A DNA stretch of 64,000 bases from Hydrogenophaga sp. SL48 (GCF_021729865.1 NZ_CP063400.1:2480001-2544000), one strand, 5' to 3'. Counted from the first letter of the stretch, positions 8,338 through 17,902 are shown. The notes: generated by a model from the sequence alone, not told the origin. Program-made: numbers and translations.

Positions 8338-9900
8338 ATGACCCATTCCATTTCTCCGGCCGTGCGCCGCCAGACCATCGCCGACGCCCTGCACCGCACC
8401 GCCGTTCGCCTGCCGACGAAGGCCGCCATCGTCTGCGGCGCCACTCAGTGGACCTACGCAGAGTTCAATGCCCTGGTCTCGCGGCTGGCGGCAGGCCTGA
8501 ACCAGATCGGCGTGGGCGAAGGCGACAAGGTGGCCGTGCTGGCGCGCAATTCACATGGCTTTGCGGCGCTGCGCTTCGCGCTGGCGCGCCGGGGGGCAGT
8601 GCTGGTGCCGATCAACTTCATGCTCAAGGCCGACGAGGTCGCCTACATCCTGCGCCACGCGGGTGCCCGCACGCTCGCCACCGACAGCGGCCTCGCTGGC
8701 CTGGCCCGCGAGGCTTCGGCGCTGGAAACGGCGGTCCAGCAATTCATCTGGCTGCCCAGCGAAGACCCCAGCGAGCCCGTCGCCGGCATGCACCGGTTCG
8801 ACGACCTCGCCGCCTGCACCGAGGCCCTGCCCGAGGTCGCACTCGGCAGCCACGACCTGGCCCAGATCGTCTACACCAGCGGCACCGAATCCACGCCGAA
8901 GGGCGCGATGCTCACGCACGACGCTGTGCTCTGGCAGTACGTGAGCTGCGTGATCAACGCCGAAATCGCCGAGACCGACCGCGCCCTGCACGCCCTGCCG
9001 CTGTACCACTGCGCTCAGCTCGACGTGTTCTTCGGCCCGGCCATCTACATCGGCAGCAGCAACGTCATCACCAGCAAGCCCACGCCCGACAACCTGCTCG
9101 CCCTGCTGGAGCAGCACCGGATCACCAGCTTCTTCGCCCCGCCCACCGTGTGGATCGCCTTGCTGCGCTCGCCGCTGTTCGACGCCGGGAAGCTGAAGCA
9201 CCTGGCCAAGGGCTACTACGGCGCGTCCATCATGCCGGTGGAGGTGCTGAAGGAACTGGCCGCGCGCCTGCCGGTTGTGCGGCTGTGGAACCTGTACGGT
9301 CAGACCGAGATCGCGCCGCTCGCCACCATGCTCGGGCCAGAGGACCAGCTGCGCAAACCCGGCTCGTGTGGCAAGGCGGTCATCAACGTGGAAACGCGCG
9401 TGGTCAACGACACGATGCAGGACGTGGCCGTGGGCGAAGTCGGTGAGATCGTGCACCGCTCGCCGCACCTGATGCTGGGCTACTTCAACGACCCCGAACG
9501 CACGGCGGTCAGCTTCGATGGTGACTGGTTCCACAGCGGCGACCTGGCCGTGATCGATGACGAAGGCTTCATCACCGTGGTGGACCGCAAGAAAGACATG
9601 ATCAAGACCGGCGGCGAAAACGTGGCCAGCCGCGAGGTGGAAGAAATGATCTACCGCCTGCCCGCCGTGAGCGAGGTGGCCGTGATCGGCCTGCCCGACC
9701 CGAAGTGGGTCGAAGCGGTGACGGCGGTGATCGTGGTCAAGGCCGGGCAATCGCTGACCGAGGCCGAGGTGCTGGCGCACTGCAATGCACACATGGCCAC
9801 GTTCAAGTGCCCGAAACGCGTGGTGTTCACCGCGTCCCTGCCGAAGAACCCCAGCGGCAAGCTGCTGAAACGGGAACTGCGATCGCGGTATCAGCCATGA
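8338..9900 (+). CDS. AMP-forming acyl-CoA synthetase (fatty-acid/carboxylic acid-CoA ligase)
   Basis: A 520-residue ANL-superfamily ligase starting at the ATG at 8338, preceded by AAAGGAG. The ATP-binding loop is VYTSGTESTPKGAMLTH, followed by YGQTEIAP, the hinge region GDWFHSGDLAVIDDEGF, DRKKDMIKTGGENV and the C-terminal lysine motif PKNPSGKLLKREL. It activates a carboxylate to the adenylate and then the CoA thioester. The gene is divergent from the Mla-like operon and followed convergently by the subtilase gene. The motif set fits medium or long chain acyl-CoA synthetases, but the chain length cannot be told. Confidence 0.9.
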   Translation: MTHSISPAVRRQTIADALHRTAVRLPTKAAIVCGATQWTYAEFNALVSRLAAGLNQIGVGEGDKVAVLARNSHGFAALRFALARRGAVLVPINFMLKADEVAYILRHAGARTLATDSGLAGLAREASALETAVQQFIWLPSEDPSEPVAGMHRFDDLAACTEALPEVALGSHDLAQIVYTSGTESTPKGAMLTHDAVLWQYVSCVINAEIAETDRALHALPLYHCAQLDVFFGPAIYIGSSNVITSKPTPDNLLALLEQHRITSFFAPPTVWIALLRSPLFDAGKLKHLAKGYYGASIMPVEVLKELAARLPVVRLWNLYGQTEIAPLATMLGPEDQLRKPGSCGKAVINVETRVVNDTMQDVAVGEVGEIVHRSPHLMLGYFNDPERTAVSFDGDWFHSGDLAVIDDEGFITVVDRKKDMIKTGGENVASREVEEMIYRLPAVSEVAVIGLPDPKWVEAVTAVIVVKAGQSLTEAEVLAHCNAHMATFKCPKRVVFTASLPKNPSGKLLKRELRSRYQP

Positions 9901-9942
9901 AAGACCGACACCGCGTCGCTTAACCGATTCGCAAGGAGCGCC

Positions 9943-11832
9943 TCACAGTGGCCAGACGTAAAACCCAATGCCTTCGTATTGATACAGATGAGACAACGAA
10001 GACTGGATATAGGCCACTTCAGAAGAAGAGTAAGAGTAAAAATGTGAGCCGGTTGGCTTGTACATGAATCGATGCAATGGAATGGTGCCCACGCCAGGAG
10101 CGGAAGGGCTTCTGGCATACCAAGCGACCCCTTCAAGCGTGAAGTATGGAATGTTATTGACCGTGTTTACCTCTGTCGGATCAAGGGAGTAGAAATAGGC
10201 ACCATTGTTCCTATTTCTAAATCGATAGACAGGCAACAATCCAGGCTCAGAAGCCGACCTAACCGAAAACACAGATCGCTCATACTGATAAGACGGAAGA
10301 GCACCCAATATATAGTCGCGCTCAGACGAACCACGAGTGAACAAATGAATGCCCGTGATTAAATTGTAGAATCTAAAAACAGTTCCATCAGCAAATGTAG
10401 GCGGCACCAAAGCAGTGTACGCATTGAGCAAGCCCGCACCGCACTGCGGGCATGACGCAGGAAACGGCTTTGAACCCAATTTGAGCCGCGCAGCTACCTG
10501 ATTGGGCGTCAATGCAGGGTTTTGAGCGAGCAGCAGCGCAGCGACACCCGCAACGTGAGGCGCCGCCATGGATGTGCCGTAATAATTGGCATAGGTCGGT
10601 CCTGCAGGTGAAGTGGTTCCACTGTTGATCGTGGAATAAACATTGCTGCCAGGGGCAGCCAACCCGACGTGAGGGCCGAAATTGGAATAGTTGGCAATGC
10701 CTCCCGAGGAAGTCGTCGCAGCGACAGCAATGACACCCTCACAATTGGCGGGCTGCGCATTCACGGTGCTGACGCTGTCATTGCCGGCTGAAACAACGAC
10801 AGTCGCCCCCCGGCTGCGCGCGCTGTTGATCGCTGCCTGGAGTGTATTGGAACAGGCACCCCCGCCACCCAGTGACATGTTGATCACTGAAGCCGCATGG
10901 GTGTTGGCAGGAACACCCGCCACGCTGCCGCCGGCCGCCCAGACAATGCCATCAGCGATGTCCGAAAAAAATCCCCCGCATTTCCCCAGCACACGTACGG
11001 GAACCACTTTGGCACCAAAAGCAACTCCAGCACCGCCTGTGGAGTTGTTGGTCACCGCCGCAATGGTCCCTGCAACGTGGGAGCCATGCCAGCTGGAAGC
11101 CTCTTCAGAGCAACCTTCAAAAAATCCGCCGTACGTTAACCCCAAAGAATCGGCGTAGGTCACCCAGTCACCAGGATCCGACGGATCATTGTCGCGACCC
11201 GTTCCATCATTTCCCACCCTTGAATCGGAAACAAAATCATAACCACCGACCCTGTTGGCATCAAGATCAGGATGACTGGTGATGCCGGTGTCCAGCACCG
11301 CAACCCGCACACCAGAACCCTGGCTGATATCCCAGGCAGCGGGCAGATTGACCCCCCCAACCCCGGTCCCATAGTGCCATTGGGAAGATTGATAACCAGG
11401 GTCATTCGGTACAAACTGACGGCGCATCCAGGCATCGGGCTCAACATACTCCACCGCCGGGTCTTTGGCGATTTCCTGAATCAACTCATTGAGTCGATTG
11501 CCGGAAAGCGGAGCACTCTGCTTCAGCAGATAGGCACCCGTGGCCAACGGCTTGTCGAAGTACAAGGTAATGCCAAATTTGTTGGCCGACGCGCTGGCGT
11601 TGCCGAACCCCAAGCCCGCAGCATTTTGTCCTGCATGCTGCAGAGTCAGTTGTTGACCACTCAACTGTCCCGTTTTGTACTTGATGATGATGCCACCCTG
11701 TTTGAACGGTCCGGATTGGACAGAACGGTCAACCTTGGGTTGCGCATCTTTGCCTCCTGCATAAGCCCCCTGAGCCAAAAACACCGCAGATGTCAATGCA
11801 AGAATATGTGACAGGATTTGCTTCTTCTTCAT
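9943..11832 (-). CDS. Secreted S8 subtilisin-like peptidase with C-terminal DUF5648 repeats
   Basis: A 629-residue protein from the ATG at 11832, which has a GGGGA site; an earlier in-frame ATG exists at 11850. A Sec signal peptide (to about AQGAYA) and a propeptide ending VEYVEPDAW precede the catalytic domain: Asp 181 in AVLDTGITSHPD, His 249 in WHGSHVAGTIAA, oxyanion Asn 351 in SAGND, Ser 421 in GTSMAAPHVAG. Residues about 480-629 hold three DUF5648-like repeats (VFRFYN..TGIHLF, VYRFRN..GAYFYS, LHRFMY..GSHFYS), probably for surface or substrate attachment. The region is visibly more AT-rich than the flanks, suggesting acquisition. Confidence 0.93.
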   Translation of the reverse strand: MKKKQILSHILALTSAVFLAQGAYAGGKDAQPKVDRSVQSGPFKQGGIIIKYKTGQLSGQQLTLQHAGQNAAGLGFGNASASANKFGITLYFDKPLATGAYLLKQSAPLSGNRLNELIQEIAKDPAVEYVEPDAWMRRQFVPNDPGYQSSQWHYGTGVGGVNLPAAWDISQGSGVRVAVLDTGITSHPDLDANRVGGYDFVSDSRVGNDGTGRDNDPSDPGDWVTYADSLGLTYGGFFEGCSEEASSWHGSHVAGTIAAVTNNSTGGAGVAFGAKVVPVRVLGKCGGFFSDIADGIVWAAGGSVAGVPANTHAASVINMSLGGGGACSNTLQAAINSARSRGATVVVSAGNDSVSTVNAQPANCEGVIAVAATTSSGGIANYSNFGPHVGLAAPGSNVYSTINSGTTSPAGPTYANYYGTSMAAPHVAGVAALLLAQNPALTPNQVAARLKLGSKPFPASCPQCGAGLLNAYTALVPPTFADGTVFRFYNLITGIHLFTRGSSERDYILGALPSYQYERSVFSVRSASEPGLLPVYRFRNRNNGAYFYSLDPTEVNTVNNIPYFTLEGVAWYARSPSAPGVGTIPLHRFMYKPTGSHFYSYSSSEVAYIQSSLSHLYQYEGIGFYVWPL

Positions 11833-12152
11833 AAATTCCCCACTCCCCATACCCCCAAATCAGAGATATGGTCCATGATTAAACAATGCGCATAAGACTT
11901 GAAGAGTCATTTGCATGATCGAAAGAAGCCAGCTCATGCGATGCATGTACGCAAGCCAACTATCAGCATTTAGTTTACTTTTTGTTTCATACCCGGTCAA
12001 GACGAGCGACAACGTGCGTTGCAGAAAACCCTCGCCTGTGTGTCTCTAAGTACAGGGGGCCATGAACACGGCGGCCGGGATCATTCTGAGTGGCCTTCAG
12101 TGCTCAGGCTGGCCAGTGAAGTGTCTGCAGACCCCTCCCCCCACACCACCCG
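11833..12152. other. AT-rich intergenic stretch without a recognised gene
   Basis: About 320 bases between the start of the subtilase and the end of queG. It should contain the subtilase promoter but no convincing -35/-10 pair stands out. No RNA gene, repeat-family copy or open frame with family features was seen. Confidence 0.6.
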
Positions 12153-13238
12153 TCACACCTTCGTGCGCTGCTCAAGTGCCCAGGCCACGTGTTCGCGCAC
12201 CACCATGCTCGGGTGGTGCGCTCGCGCCAACAAGGCCGTCTCGGTTGCAGGATCCATGGTGTCCCGCAGCGCATTCCCCATCGCCACCGCGATGTTCCTC
12301 AACCACCGCTCGTGCCCGATGCGCCGGATCGGGCTGCCTTCGGTGCGGCGCAAAAACTCGTCTTCGGTCCACGCAAACAATTCGACCAGCGTCGCACCCG
12401 TGAGCCCGTCGCGCGGGTCGAAGTCAGCGAGCGGGGAACGCTGCGCGAACTTGTTCCAGGGGCAGATCAGCTGGCAGTCGTCGCAGCCATAGATGCGGTT
12501 GCCGATCAGCGGGCGCAGGTCTTCGGGAATCGGCCCGGCGTGTTCGATGGTGAGGTAAGAGATGCAACGGCGTGCGTCCAGCCGCTGCGGGCCGAGGATG
12601 GCCTGCGTGGGGCAGATCTGAATGCAGGCACTGCAGGCGCCGCAGTGGTCGGTCACGGGTGCGCTGGCCGGCAGGGCGATGTCCACGTAGATCTCGCCCA
12701 GGAAAAACATCGAGCCGCCTTCTCGGTTCAACACCAGGGTGTGTTTGCCGCGCCAGCCCTGGCCGCTGCGCCGGGCCAGCTCGGCTTCGAGCACGGGCGC
12801 GGAGTCGGTGAACACGCGGTGGCCCCGCGGGCCGATGGCGGCCTCGATGCGTTCAGCCAGTTTTTGCAGGCGGTTGCGCAGCACCTTGTGGTAGTCCCGG
12901 CCCCGCGCGTAGAGCGAGACGATGGCCTCGCCGGGCCGTTGCAGGCGCTGCAGTTCGAGTGCCTGCCAGTCCTCCGGCGTGTGTTGCGGCAGGTAGTCCA
13001 GCCGGGCCGTGATGACGCTCACGGTGCCCGGCACCAGCTCGGCCGGCCGAGCGCGCTTCATGCCGTGGCGGACCATGTAGTCCATCTCACCGTGAAATCC
13101 GGCCGCGAGCCAGGCGCTCAGGCCGGGCTCGGCGGCAGAAAGATCGATGCCGGCCACGCCGATTTGGGACAATGCGAGCTCCTGGCCCCAGGCCTGTATC
13201 TGAGTCACCAGTTGAGCAGCATCGAAATCGGACGTCAT
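12153..13238 (-). CDS. queG: Epoxyqueuosine reductase QueG
   Basis: A 361-residue iron-sulfur, cobalamin-dependent enzyme performing the last step of queuosine formation in tRNA. The start ATG at 13238 matches the family N-terminus. Visible features are the substrate region YARGRDYHKVLRNRL, two [4Fe-4S] ligand clusters (CGACSACIQICPTQAI and CDDCQLICPWN) and a C-terminal HEAT-like part (PIRRIGHERWLRNIAVAMGN). Its start codon abuts the GTG of divergent tsaE with no base between, so each promoter must lie inside the other gene. The next gene on the same strand, the subtilase, looks unrelated. Confidence 0.95.
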   Translation of the reverse strand: MTSDFDAAQLVTQIQAWGQELALSQIGVAGIDLSAAEPGLSAWLAAGFHGEMDYMVRHGMKRARPAELVPGTVSVITARLDYLPQHTPEDWQALELQRLQRPGEAIVSLYARGRDYHKVLRNRLQKLAERIEAAIGPRGHRVFTDSAPVLEAELARRSGQGWRGKHTLVLNREGGSMFFLGEIYVDIALPASAPVTDHCGACSACIQICPTQAILGPQRLDARRCISYLTIEHAGPIPEDLRPLIGNRIYGCDDCQLICPWNKFAQRSPLADFDPRDGLTGATLVELFAWTEDEFLRRTEGSPIRRIGHERWLRNIAVAMGNALRDTMDPATETALLARAHHPSMVVREHVAWALEQRTKV

Positions 13239-13799
13239 GTGCCGCCCATTGTAGAAACGCCCGCGCCGGCAGCGCCGTCGCTGTGGCGTGGCCGCTGGGC
13301 CAGCGAGGCGGACACACAGGCCTTTGCCGCGCGGCTGGCCGCATGCCCGGCCATCCACAACGCCACGCTCACGCTGCAAGGCGACCTGGGCGCGGGCAAG
13401 ACCACCTTCGTTCGCCACCTGTTGCGCGCCCTGGGCGTGCGCGGCCGCATCAAGAGCCCGACCTACGCCGTGGTCGAGCCGCACAGCGCGGTGGACGGCC
13501 CGCTGTCACCGACAGGCGCGCCGCTGGCCATCTGGCACTTCGACTTCTACCGTTTCACTGATCCCCGCGAGTGGGAAGACGCGGGCTTTCGCGAACTTTT
13601 TGCGAGCCCGGGTCTCAAGCTGGTGGAGTGGCCCGAACGGGCGACGGGCCTGATGCCCGCGATCGACGCTGAAATCCACATCGAACCCGACGACATGATG
13701 CCCACATCCACCGACGACGACACCGACGGCCCACGCATCCTGCGCGTCACGGCCCACACCCCCATCGGCCGGCAACTGCTGGCGGCGCTCCAGGCATGA
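13239..13799 (+). CDS. tsaE: tRNA threonylcarbamoyladenosine biosynthesis ATPase TsaE
   Basis: A 186-residue P-loop protein required for t6A37 modification of tRNA with TsaB and TsaD. GDLGAGKTTFVRHLLRALG is the Walker A region, followed by SPTYAVVE, HFDFYRF and LVEWPER, all family-typical. The only suitable start is GTG at 13239, immediately against the queG start. It is slightly longer than usual because of a loop near the C-terminus (DDMMPTSTDDDTDGP). Its stop overlaps the start of the amidase gene as ATGA, so the two are co-translated, a pairing common in proteobacteria. Confidence 0.93.
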   Translation: MPPIVETPAPAAPSLWRGRWASEADTQAFAARLAACPAIHNATLTLQGDLGAGKTTFVRHLLRALGVRGRIKSPTYAVVEPHSAVDGPLSPTGAPLAIWHFDFYRFTDPREWEDAGFRELFASPGLKLVEWPERATGLMPAIDAEIHIEPDDMMPTSTDDDTDGPRILRVTAHTPIGRQLLAALQA

Positions 13800-15157
13800 G
13801 CCAACCCATCGGCCGCCGCGAGGTGTTGCGCGCAGGCACGCTGGTGATGCTGCTGGGCACGCCCCACCTCGCGCAGGCCGGTCGTGTGATCGCCGTGCGC
13901 ATCTGGCCCGCCCAGGACTACACGCGCGTGACCATCGAGTCCGACGCGGCGCTCAAGGCCCACAAGACCACAGTGATCGACCCGCCGCAACTGACCGTCG
14001 AGATCGAGGGCATCGACCTGCTCGACGGCATGCGCGAGCTGGTGGCCAAGCTGCGCTCGGACGACCCGAACATCGCGGGCATGCGGGTCACACCCGTGGG
14101 ACCCAATCTCGCCCGGCTGACCATCGACCTGAAGAAGCCGATCAAGCCTCAGGTGTTCAACCTGCCACCGGTCGCGGCCTACCAGCACCGGCTGGTGTTC
14201 GACCTGTTCCCCGAGCAGGAGGTGGACCCGCTGGACGCGCTGATCCGCGAGCGCTTTCTGGAGGTGGACGAGGCCAGCGCGCGGGCCGCGAAGCTGCTGG
14301 GCATTGAGCTCGACCAGGCGCAGGCACCGGCCGACCCGCTGGGTGAGCTGATCGCGGGCCGCAACAAGCCCCGGCCCGCCGCCAAGCCGACCGAGGCCCC
14401 CACCACCCCCAGGCCGGCGCCGGTGAAGAAGACCGAACGACTGATCATCGTGGCGCTCGACCCCGGCCATGGCGGTGAAGACCCGGGCGCCATCGGCCCC
14501 GGCGGCACCAAAGAGAAAGACGTGGTGCTGAAGGTCGCGCACCGCCTGCGCGAGCGCATCAACGCCACGCGCGTCAACGGCAACCCGATGCGCGCCTACC
14601 TGACGCGCGACGCCGATTTTTTTGTTCCGCTGGGCGTCCGCGTGCAAAAGGCGCAGCGCGTGCGCGCCGACCTGTTCATCAGCCTCCACGCCGACGCGTT
14701 CATGACGCCGCGGCCCCAGGGCGCGAGCATCTTTGCGCTCAGCACCAAGGGCGCGAGCAGCGCGGCGGCGCGCTGGATGGCCAACAAGGAAAACGCCGCC
14801 GACCTGGTGGGGGGCCTCAACGTGAAGAACAGGGACGCGACCCTGCAGCGCGCCTTGCTGGACATGAGCACCACCGCACAGATCAAGGACAGCCTCAAGC
14901 TCGGCAGCGCCATGCTTGGCGAGGTGGGCCGGGTCGGCAAGCTGCACAAGCCCCACGTCGAACAGGCCGGTTTCGCGGTGCTGAAGGCACCCGACATCCC
15001 CAGCGTGCTGGTCGAGACCGCCTTCATCAGCAACCCGGATGAAGAAGTGCGGCTCAACAGCGAGAGCTACCAGGCCAATCTGGCCGATGCCCTGATGAAG
15101 GGCATCGTGAAGTACTTCAGCGCCAACCCGCCGTTGGCGCGCACCCGACCCTTGTAA
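13796..15157 (+). CDS. amiC: N-acetylmuramoyl-L-alanine amidase, AmiC type
   Basis: A 453-residue periplasmic cell-wall hydrolase used in daughter-cell separation. The N-terminus is a probable Tat signal (GRREVLRAG, hydrophobic stretch, then HLAQA). An AMIN localisation domain covers about residues 30-140, followed by a proline-rich linker (PAAKPTEAPTTPRPAP) and a zinc Amidase_3 domain: LDPGHGGEDPGAIG, the zinc His in ISLHADAF, and catalytic Glu in SVLVETAFISNPDEE. It overlaps tsaE by four bases. The gene ends before a 20-base palindrome shared with convergent dedA. Confidence 0.95.
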   Translation: MSQPIGRREVLRAGTLVMLLGTPHLAQAGRVIAVRIWPAQDYTRVTIESDAALKAHKTTVIDPPQLTVEIEGIDLLDGMRELVAKLRSDDPNIAGMRVTPVGPNLARLTIDLKKPIKPQVFNLPPVAAYQHRLVFDLFPEQEVDPLDALIRERFLEVDEASARAAKLLGIELDQAQAPADPLGELIAGRNKPRPAAKPTEAPTTPRPAPVKKTERLIIVALDPGHGGEDPGAIGPGGTKEKDVVLKVAHRLRERINATRVNGNPMRAYLTRDADFFVPLGVRVQKAQRVRADLFISLHADAFMTPRPQGASIFALSTKGASSAAARWMANKENAADLVGGLNVKNRDATLQRALLDMSTTAQIKDSLKLGSAMLGEVGRVGKLHKPHVEQAGFAVLKAPDIPSVLVETAFISNPDEEVRLNSESYQANLADALMKGIVKYFSANPPLARTRPL

Positions 15158-15158
15158 G

Positions 15159-15178
15159 GCCAGCGCGGCCGCGCTGGC
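15159..15178. terminator. Bidirectional hairpin between amiC and dedA
   Basis: GCCAGCGCGGCCGCGCTGGC is a perfect 20-base palindrome exactly between two convergent genes. It has no T-run, so if it ends transcription it does so as a strong GC hairpin or with Rho. Confidence 0.5.
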
Positions 15179-15185
15179 GCCCGGC

Positions 15186-15848
15186 TCAAGCCTTGGCAGC
15201 GGCGTCGGCTTTGGCGTCGCGGTGCGCCTTCCAGCCACCCCAGAGCGCAATCAGCCCCGGCACGAAAATCAGCGCCCAGATGATCTTGGAGAGGTTGGCC
15301 CGCACCCAGGGCAGGTTGCCGAAGAAGTAGCCGGCGGACGTGAGGCCGATCACCCAGATCACCGCGCCCACCACGTTGAACATCGTGAACTTGCTGCGGG
15401 TCATGTCGGCCACACCGGCCACGAAGGGCGCGAAGGTGCGGATGAAGGGCATGAAACGCGCCAGGATGATGGTCACGCCACCGTAGCGCTCGTAGAAGTT
15501 GTGGGCCTGGTTGAAGGCGTTCTTGTTGAAGAACCGGGAGTTCTCCCACTGAAACACCTTCGGGCCGAAGTAGCGGCCGATGGTGTAGTTGGTCTGGTCG
15601 CCCAGGATCGCGGCGGCGAGCATCAGGCCCGCCGCGAGCGACCAGTCGATCAGGCCCGCGCCACAGAGCGCCCCCACGATGAAGAGCAGCGAGTCGCCCG
15701 GCAGGAAGGGCATGACCACCAGCCCGGTCTCCACAAAGATGATCAGGAACAGCAAGGCATAGACCCATGCGCCGTAGGTTTGCACGAAGACCTGCAGGTG
15801 TTTGTCCACGTGCAGCACGAAGTCGATCAGGGTCAGAACTATTTCCAT
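15186..15848 (-). CDS. DedA-family membrane protein
   Basis: A 220-residue inner-membrane protein of the DedA (SNARE-associated/VTT) family, now linked to undecaprenyl-phosphate and lipid flipping. Family features include FLIIFVETGLVVMPFLPGD near residue 37, GRYFGPKVF and the acidic/basic segment FARFMPFIRTFAPFVAG-like (ILARFMPFIRTFAPFVAGV) near residue 130. A basic, alanine-rich tail ends the protein (AHRDAKADAAAKA). It converges with amiC and is divergent from mutL, with a 62-base gap to the latter. Which DedA subgroup it belongs to cannot be told here. Confidence 0.88.
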   Translation of the reverse strand: MEIVLTLIDFVLHVDKHLQVFVQTYGAWVYALLFLIIFVETGLVVMPFLPGDSLLFIVGALCGAGLIDWSLAAGLMLAAAILGDQTNYTIGRYFGPKVFQWENSRFFNKNAFNQAHNFYERYGGVTIILARFMPFIRTFAPFVAGVADMTRSKFTMFNVVGAVIWVIGLTSAGYFFGNLPWVRANLSKIIWALIFVPGLIALWGGWKAHRDAKADAAAKA

Positions 15849-15910
15849 GGGGGGAGATTATCCAGTGGCAACGTGAAGGCCCAGCGGCCCCGGCGCCTAC
15901 AATTTCTCCG

Positions 15911-17902
15911 GTGAATGCCCCCCTCCCCCTCCCGACCCGCCGCCCGATCCTCGAACTCCCCGACGAACTGATCAGCCAGATCGCGGCCGGCGAGGTGGTC
16001 GAACGGCCGGCCTCCGTGGTGCGCGAGCTGCTGGACAACGCGCTGGACGCGGGTGCCACGCAGATCACCGTGCGGCTGCAGGCCGGCGGCGTGCGCCTCA
16101 TCAGCGTGGAAGACAACGGCGGCGGCATCCTGCGCGCCGAGCTGCCGACCGCGCTCAAGCGCCACGCCACCAGCAAGATCGCCAGCCTCTCCGACCTCGA
16201 ATCGGTGGGCACCATGGGTTTTCGGGGCGAGGCGCTGGCCGCCATCTGCTCCATCGCCGAGGTTTCCATCCTGACCCGCGTGGACGCGGCCGGCGAGCCC
16301 CACGGCTGGCTGCTCGACGGCCGCAGCGGCGAGCTGCAGCCCACGGCGCGCGGCCCTGGCACCACGGTCGAGGTGCGCGAGCTCTTTTTCGCCACGCCCG
16401 CACGGCGCAAGTTCCTGAAGACCGACGCCACCGAGCTGGCCCACTGCATCGAGGCCGTGCGCCGCCACGCGCTGGCCCGGCCCGAGGTGGGTTTCGCCAT
16501 CTGGCACGACGGCAAGCTGGCCGCGCAGTGGCGCGCGGTGCCCGGCGGCGGCATCGATGCGCTGCGCCAGCGCCTGGCCGATGTGCTCGGCGAAGACTTC
16601 ATCGAGCAGGCGGTGGCGGTGAACTGGCCTTTGGCCATCCCCACTGATACCGGTGACCAGCCGCAGCGCCTGCGCGTCTGGGGCTTTGCCGGCGTGCCCG
16701 ACGCGGCGCGCTCGCGCGGCGACTGGCAGTTCGCCTACGTCAACGGCCGCTACGTGCGCGACAAGGTGATCACCCACGCCGGGCGCAGCGCCTACGAAGA
16801 CGTGCTGCACGGCCACAAACAACCGGTGTACGCGCTGTATGTGAGCCTGGACCCAACCCGGGTGGACGTGAACGTGCACCCGACCAAGATCGAGGTGCGC
16901 TTCCGCGACAGCCGCGAGGTGCACCAGGCCGTGCGCCACGCGGTGGAATCGGCGCTGGCGGTGCCACGCGCGGCCGCCGCCGCGGCGGCACAGGGGGCGC
17001 TGGTGCCCGGCGAAGCCTCCCCCGACCACATGCCGCAGGCTGGAGTGCCCACCTGGACAGCGCCCGACCGCCTGCCCTCCACGCTGGGCGCCGCGCAGAA
17101 TCCGCTGCCGTTCCAGCGCTACACACCACCCGACACCGTCGGCCAGCGCGTGAGCGACCTCGGGGCCTTGTGGGGCGCCAGCACCGAAAGGACCTCGACC
17201 GACCCGGCCCGAACGGCGGAATGGGCGGACTCCCCGGAGGCCATGCCAGCGAACCTCCTGCCCGTTCGGGCCGCGCCCGCGGACGCCGCTTCCGCTGCCC
17301 CCCCCCTGCCCGCCGGCGACTGGCCGCTGGGCCGCGCCATCGCGCAGCTGCAGGGTGTCTACATCCTGGCCGAAAACGCCCAGGGCCTGGTGGTGGTGGA
17401 CATGCACGCCGCCCACGAGCGCATCGTCTACGAGCGGCTCAAGCAGCAGATGGACAACGAGCAACTCGCCAGCCAGCCGCTGCTGATCCCCGCCACGTTC
17501 GCCGCCACGCCCGCCGAGGTCGCCACCGCCGAAGACAGCGGCGTGGTGCTCGCCATGCTCGGCCTGGAGATCGTGCCGTTTTCGCCCAAGACCCTGGCGG
17601 TGCGCGCCGTGCCGACCACGCTGGCGCAGGGCGACCCGGTGGAGCTGGCGCGCAGCGTGCTCGCCGAGCTGAGCCAGCACGACGCCAGCACCGTGGTGCA
17701 GCGCGCCCGCAACGAGCTGCTGGCCACCATGGCCTGCCACGGCGCGGTGCGCGCCAACCGCCGCCTGACGCTGGAGGAGATGAACGCCCTGCTGCGCCAG
17801 ATGGAAGTGACGGAGCGCTCCGACCAATGCAACCACGGCCGCCCGACCTGGCGCCAGGTGAGCATGCGCGAGCTGGACGCGCTGTTCCTGCGCGGGCGCT
17901 GA
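15911..17902 (+). CDS. mutL: DNA mismatch repair protein MutL
   Basis: A 663-residue protein from the GTG at 15911, the first start consistent with the family N-terminus (about 18 residues before the conserved ATPase motif). GHKL ATPase motifs are intact: RELLDNALDAGA, EDNGGGI, RHATSKI and GFRGEAL. After a variable linker, the C-terminal domain carries DMHAAHERIVYE near residue 497, which fits the metal-binding endonuclease pattern DxHAx2Ex4E, and later ACHGAVRA and CNHGRP. It is therefore likely a nicking-type MutL, fitting bacteria without MutH. The gene is divergent from dedA. Confidence 0.95.
   Translation: MNAPLPLPTRRPILELPDELISQIAAGEVVERPASVVRELLDNALDAGATQITVRLQAGGVRLISVEDNGGGILRAELPTALKRHATSKIASLSDLESVGTMGFRGEALAAICSIAEVSILTRVDAAGEPHGWLLDGRSGELQPTARGPGTTVEVRELFFATPARRKFLKTDATELAHCIEAVRRHALARPEVGFAIWHDGKLAAQWRAVPGGGIDALRQRLADVLGEDFIEQAVAVNWPLAIPTDTGDQPQRLRVWGFAGVPDAARSRGDWQFAYVNGRYVRDKVITHAGRSAYEDVLHGHKQPVYALYVSLDPTRVDVNVHPTKIEVRFRDSREVHQAVRHAVESALAVPRAAAAAAAQGALVPGEASPDHMPQAGVPTWTAPDRLPSTLGAAQNPLPFQRYTPPDTVGQRVSDLGALWGASTERTSTDPARTAEWADSPEAMPANLLPVRAAPADAASAAPPLPAGDWPLGRAIAQLQGVYILAENAQGLVVVDMHAAHERIVYERLKQQMDNEQLASQPLLIPATFAATPAEVATAEDSGVVLAMLGLEIVPFSPKTLAVRAVPTTLAQGDPVELARSVLAELSQHDASTVVQRARNELLATMACHGAVRANRRLTLEEMNALLRQMEVTERSDQCNHGRPTWRQVSMRELDALFLRGR

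Noticed and set aside
10072..10362. 96-codon plus-strand frame inside the subtilase gene
   Set aside because: Antisense to the DUF5648 repeats and without any recognised features.
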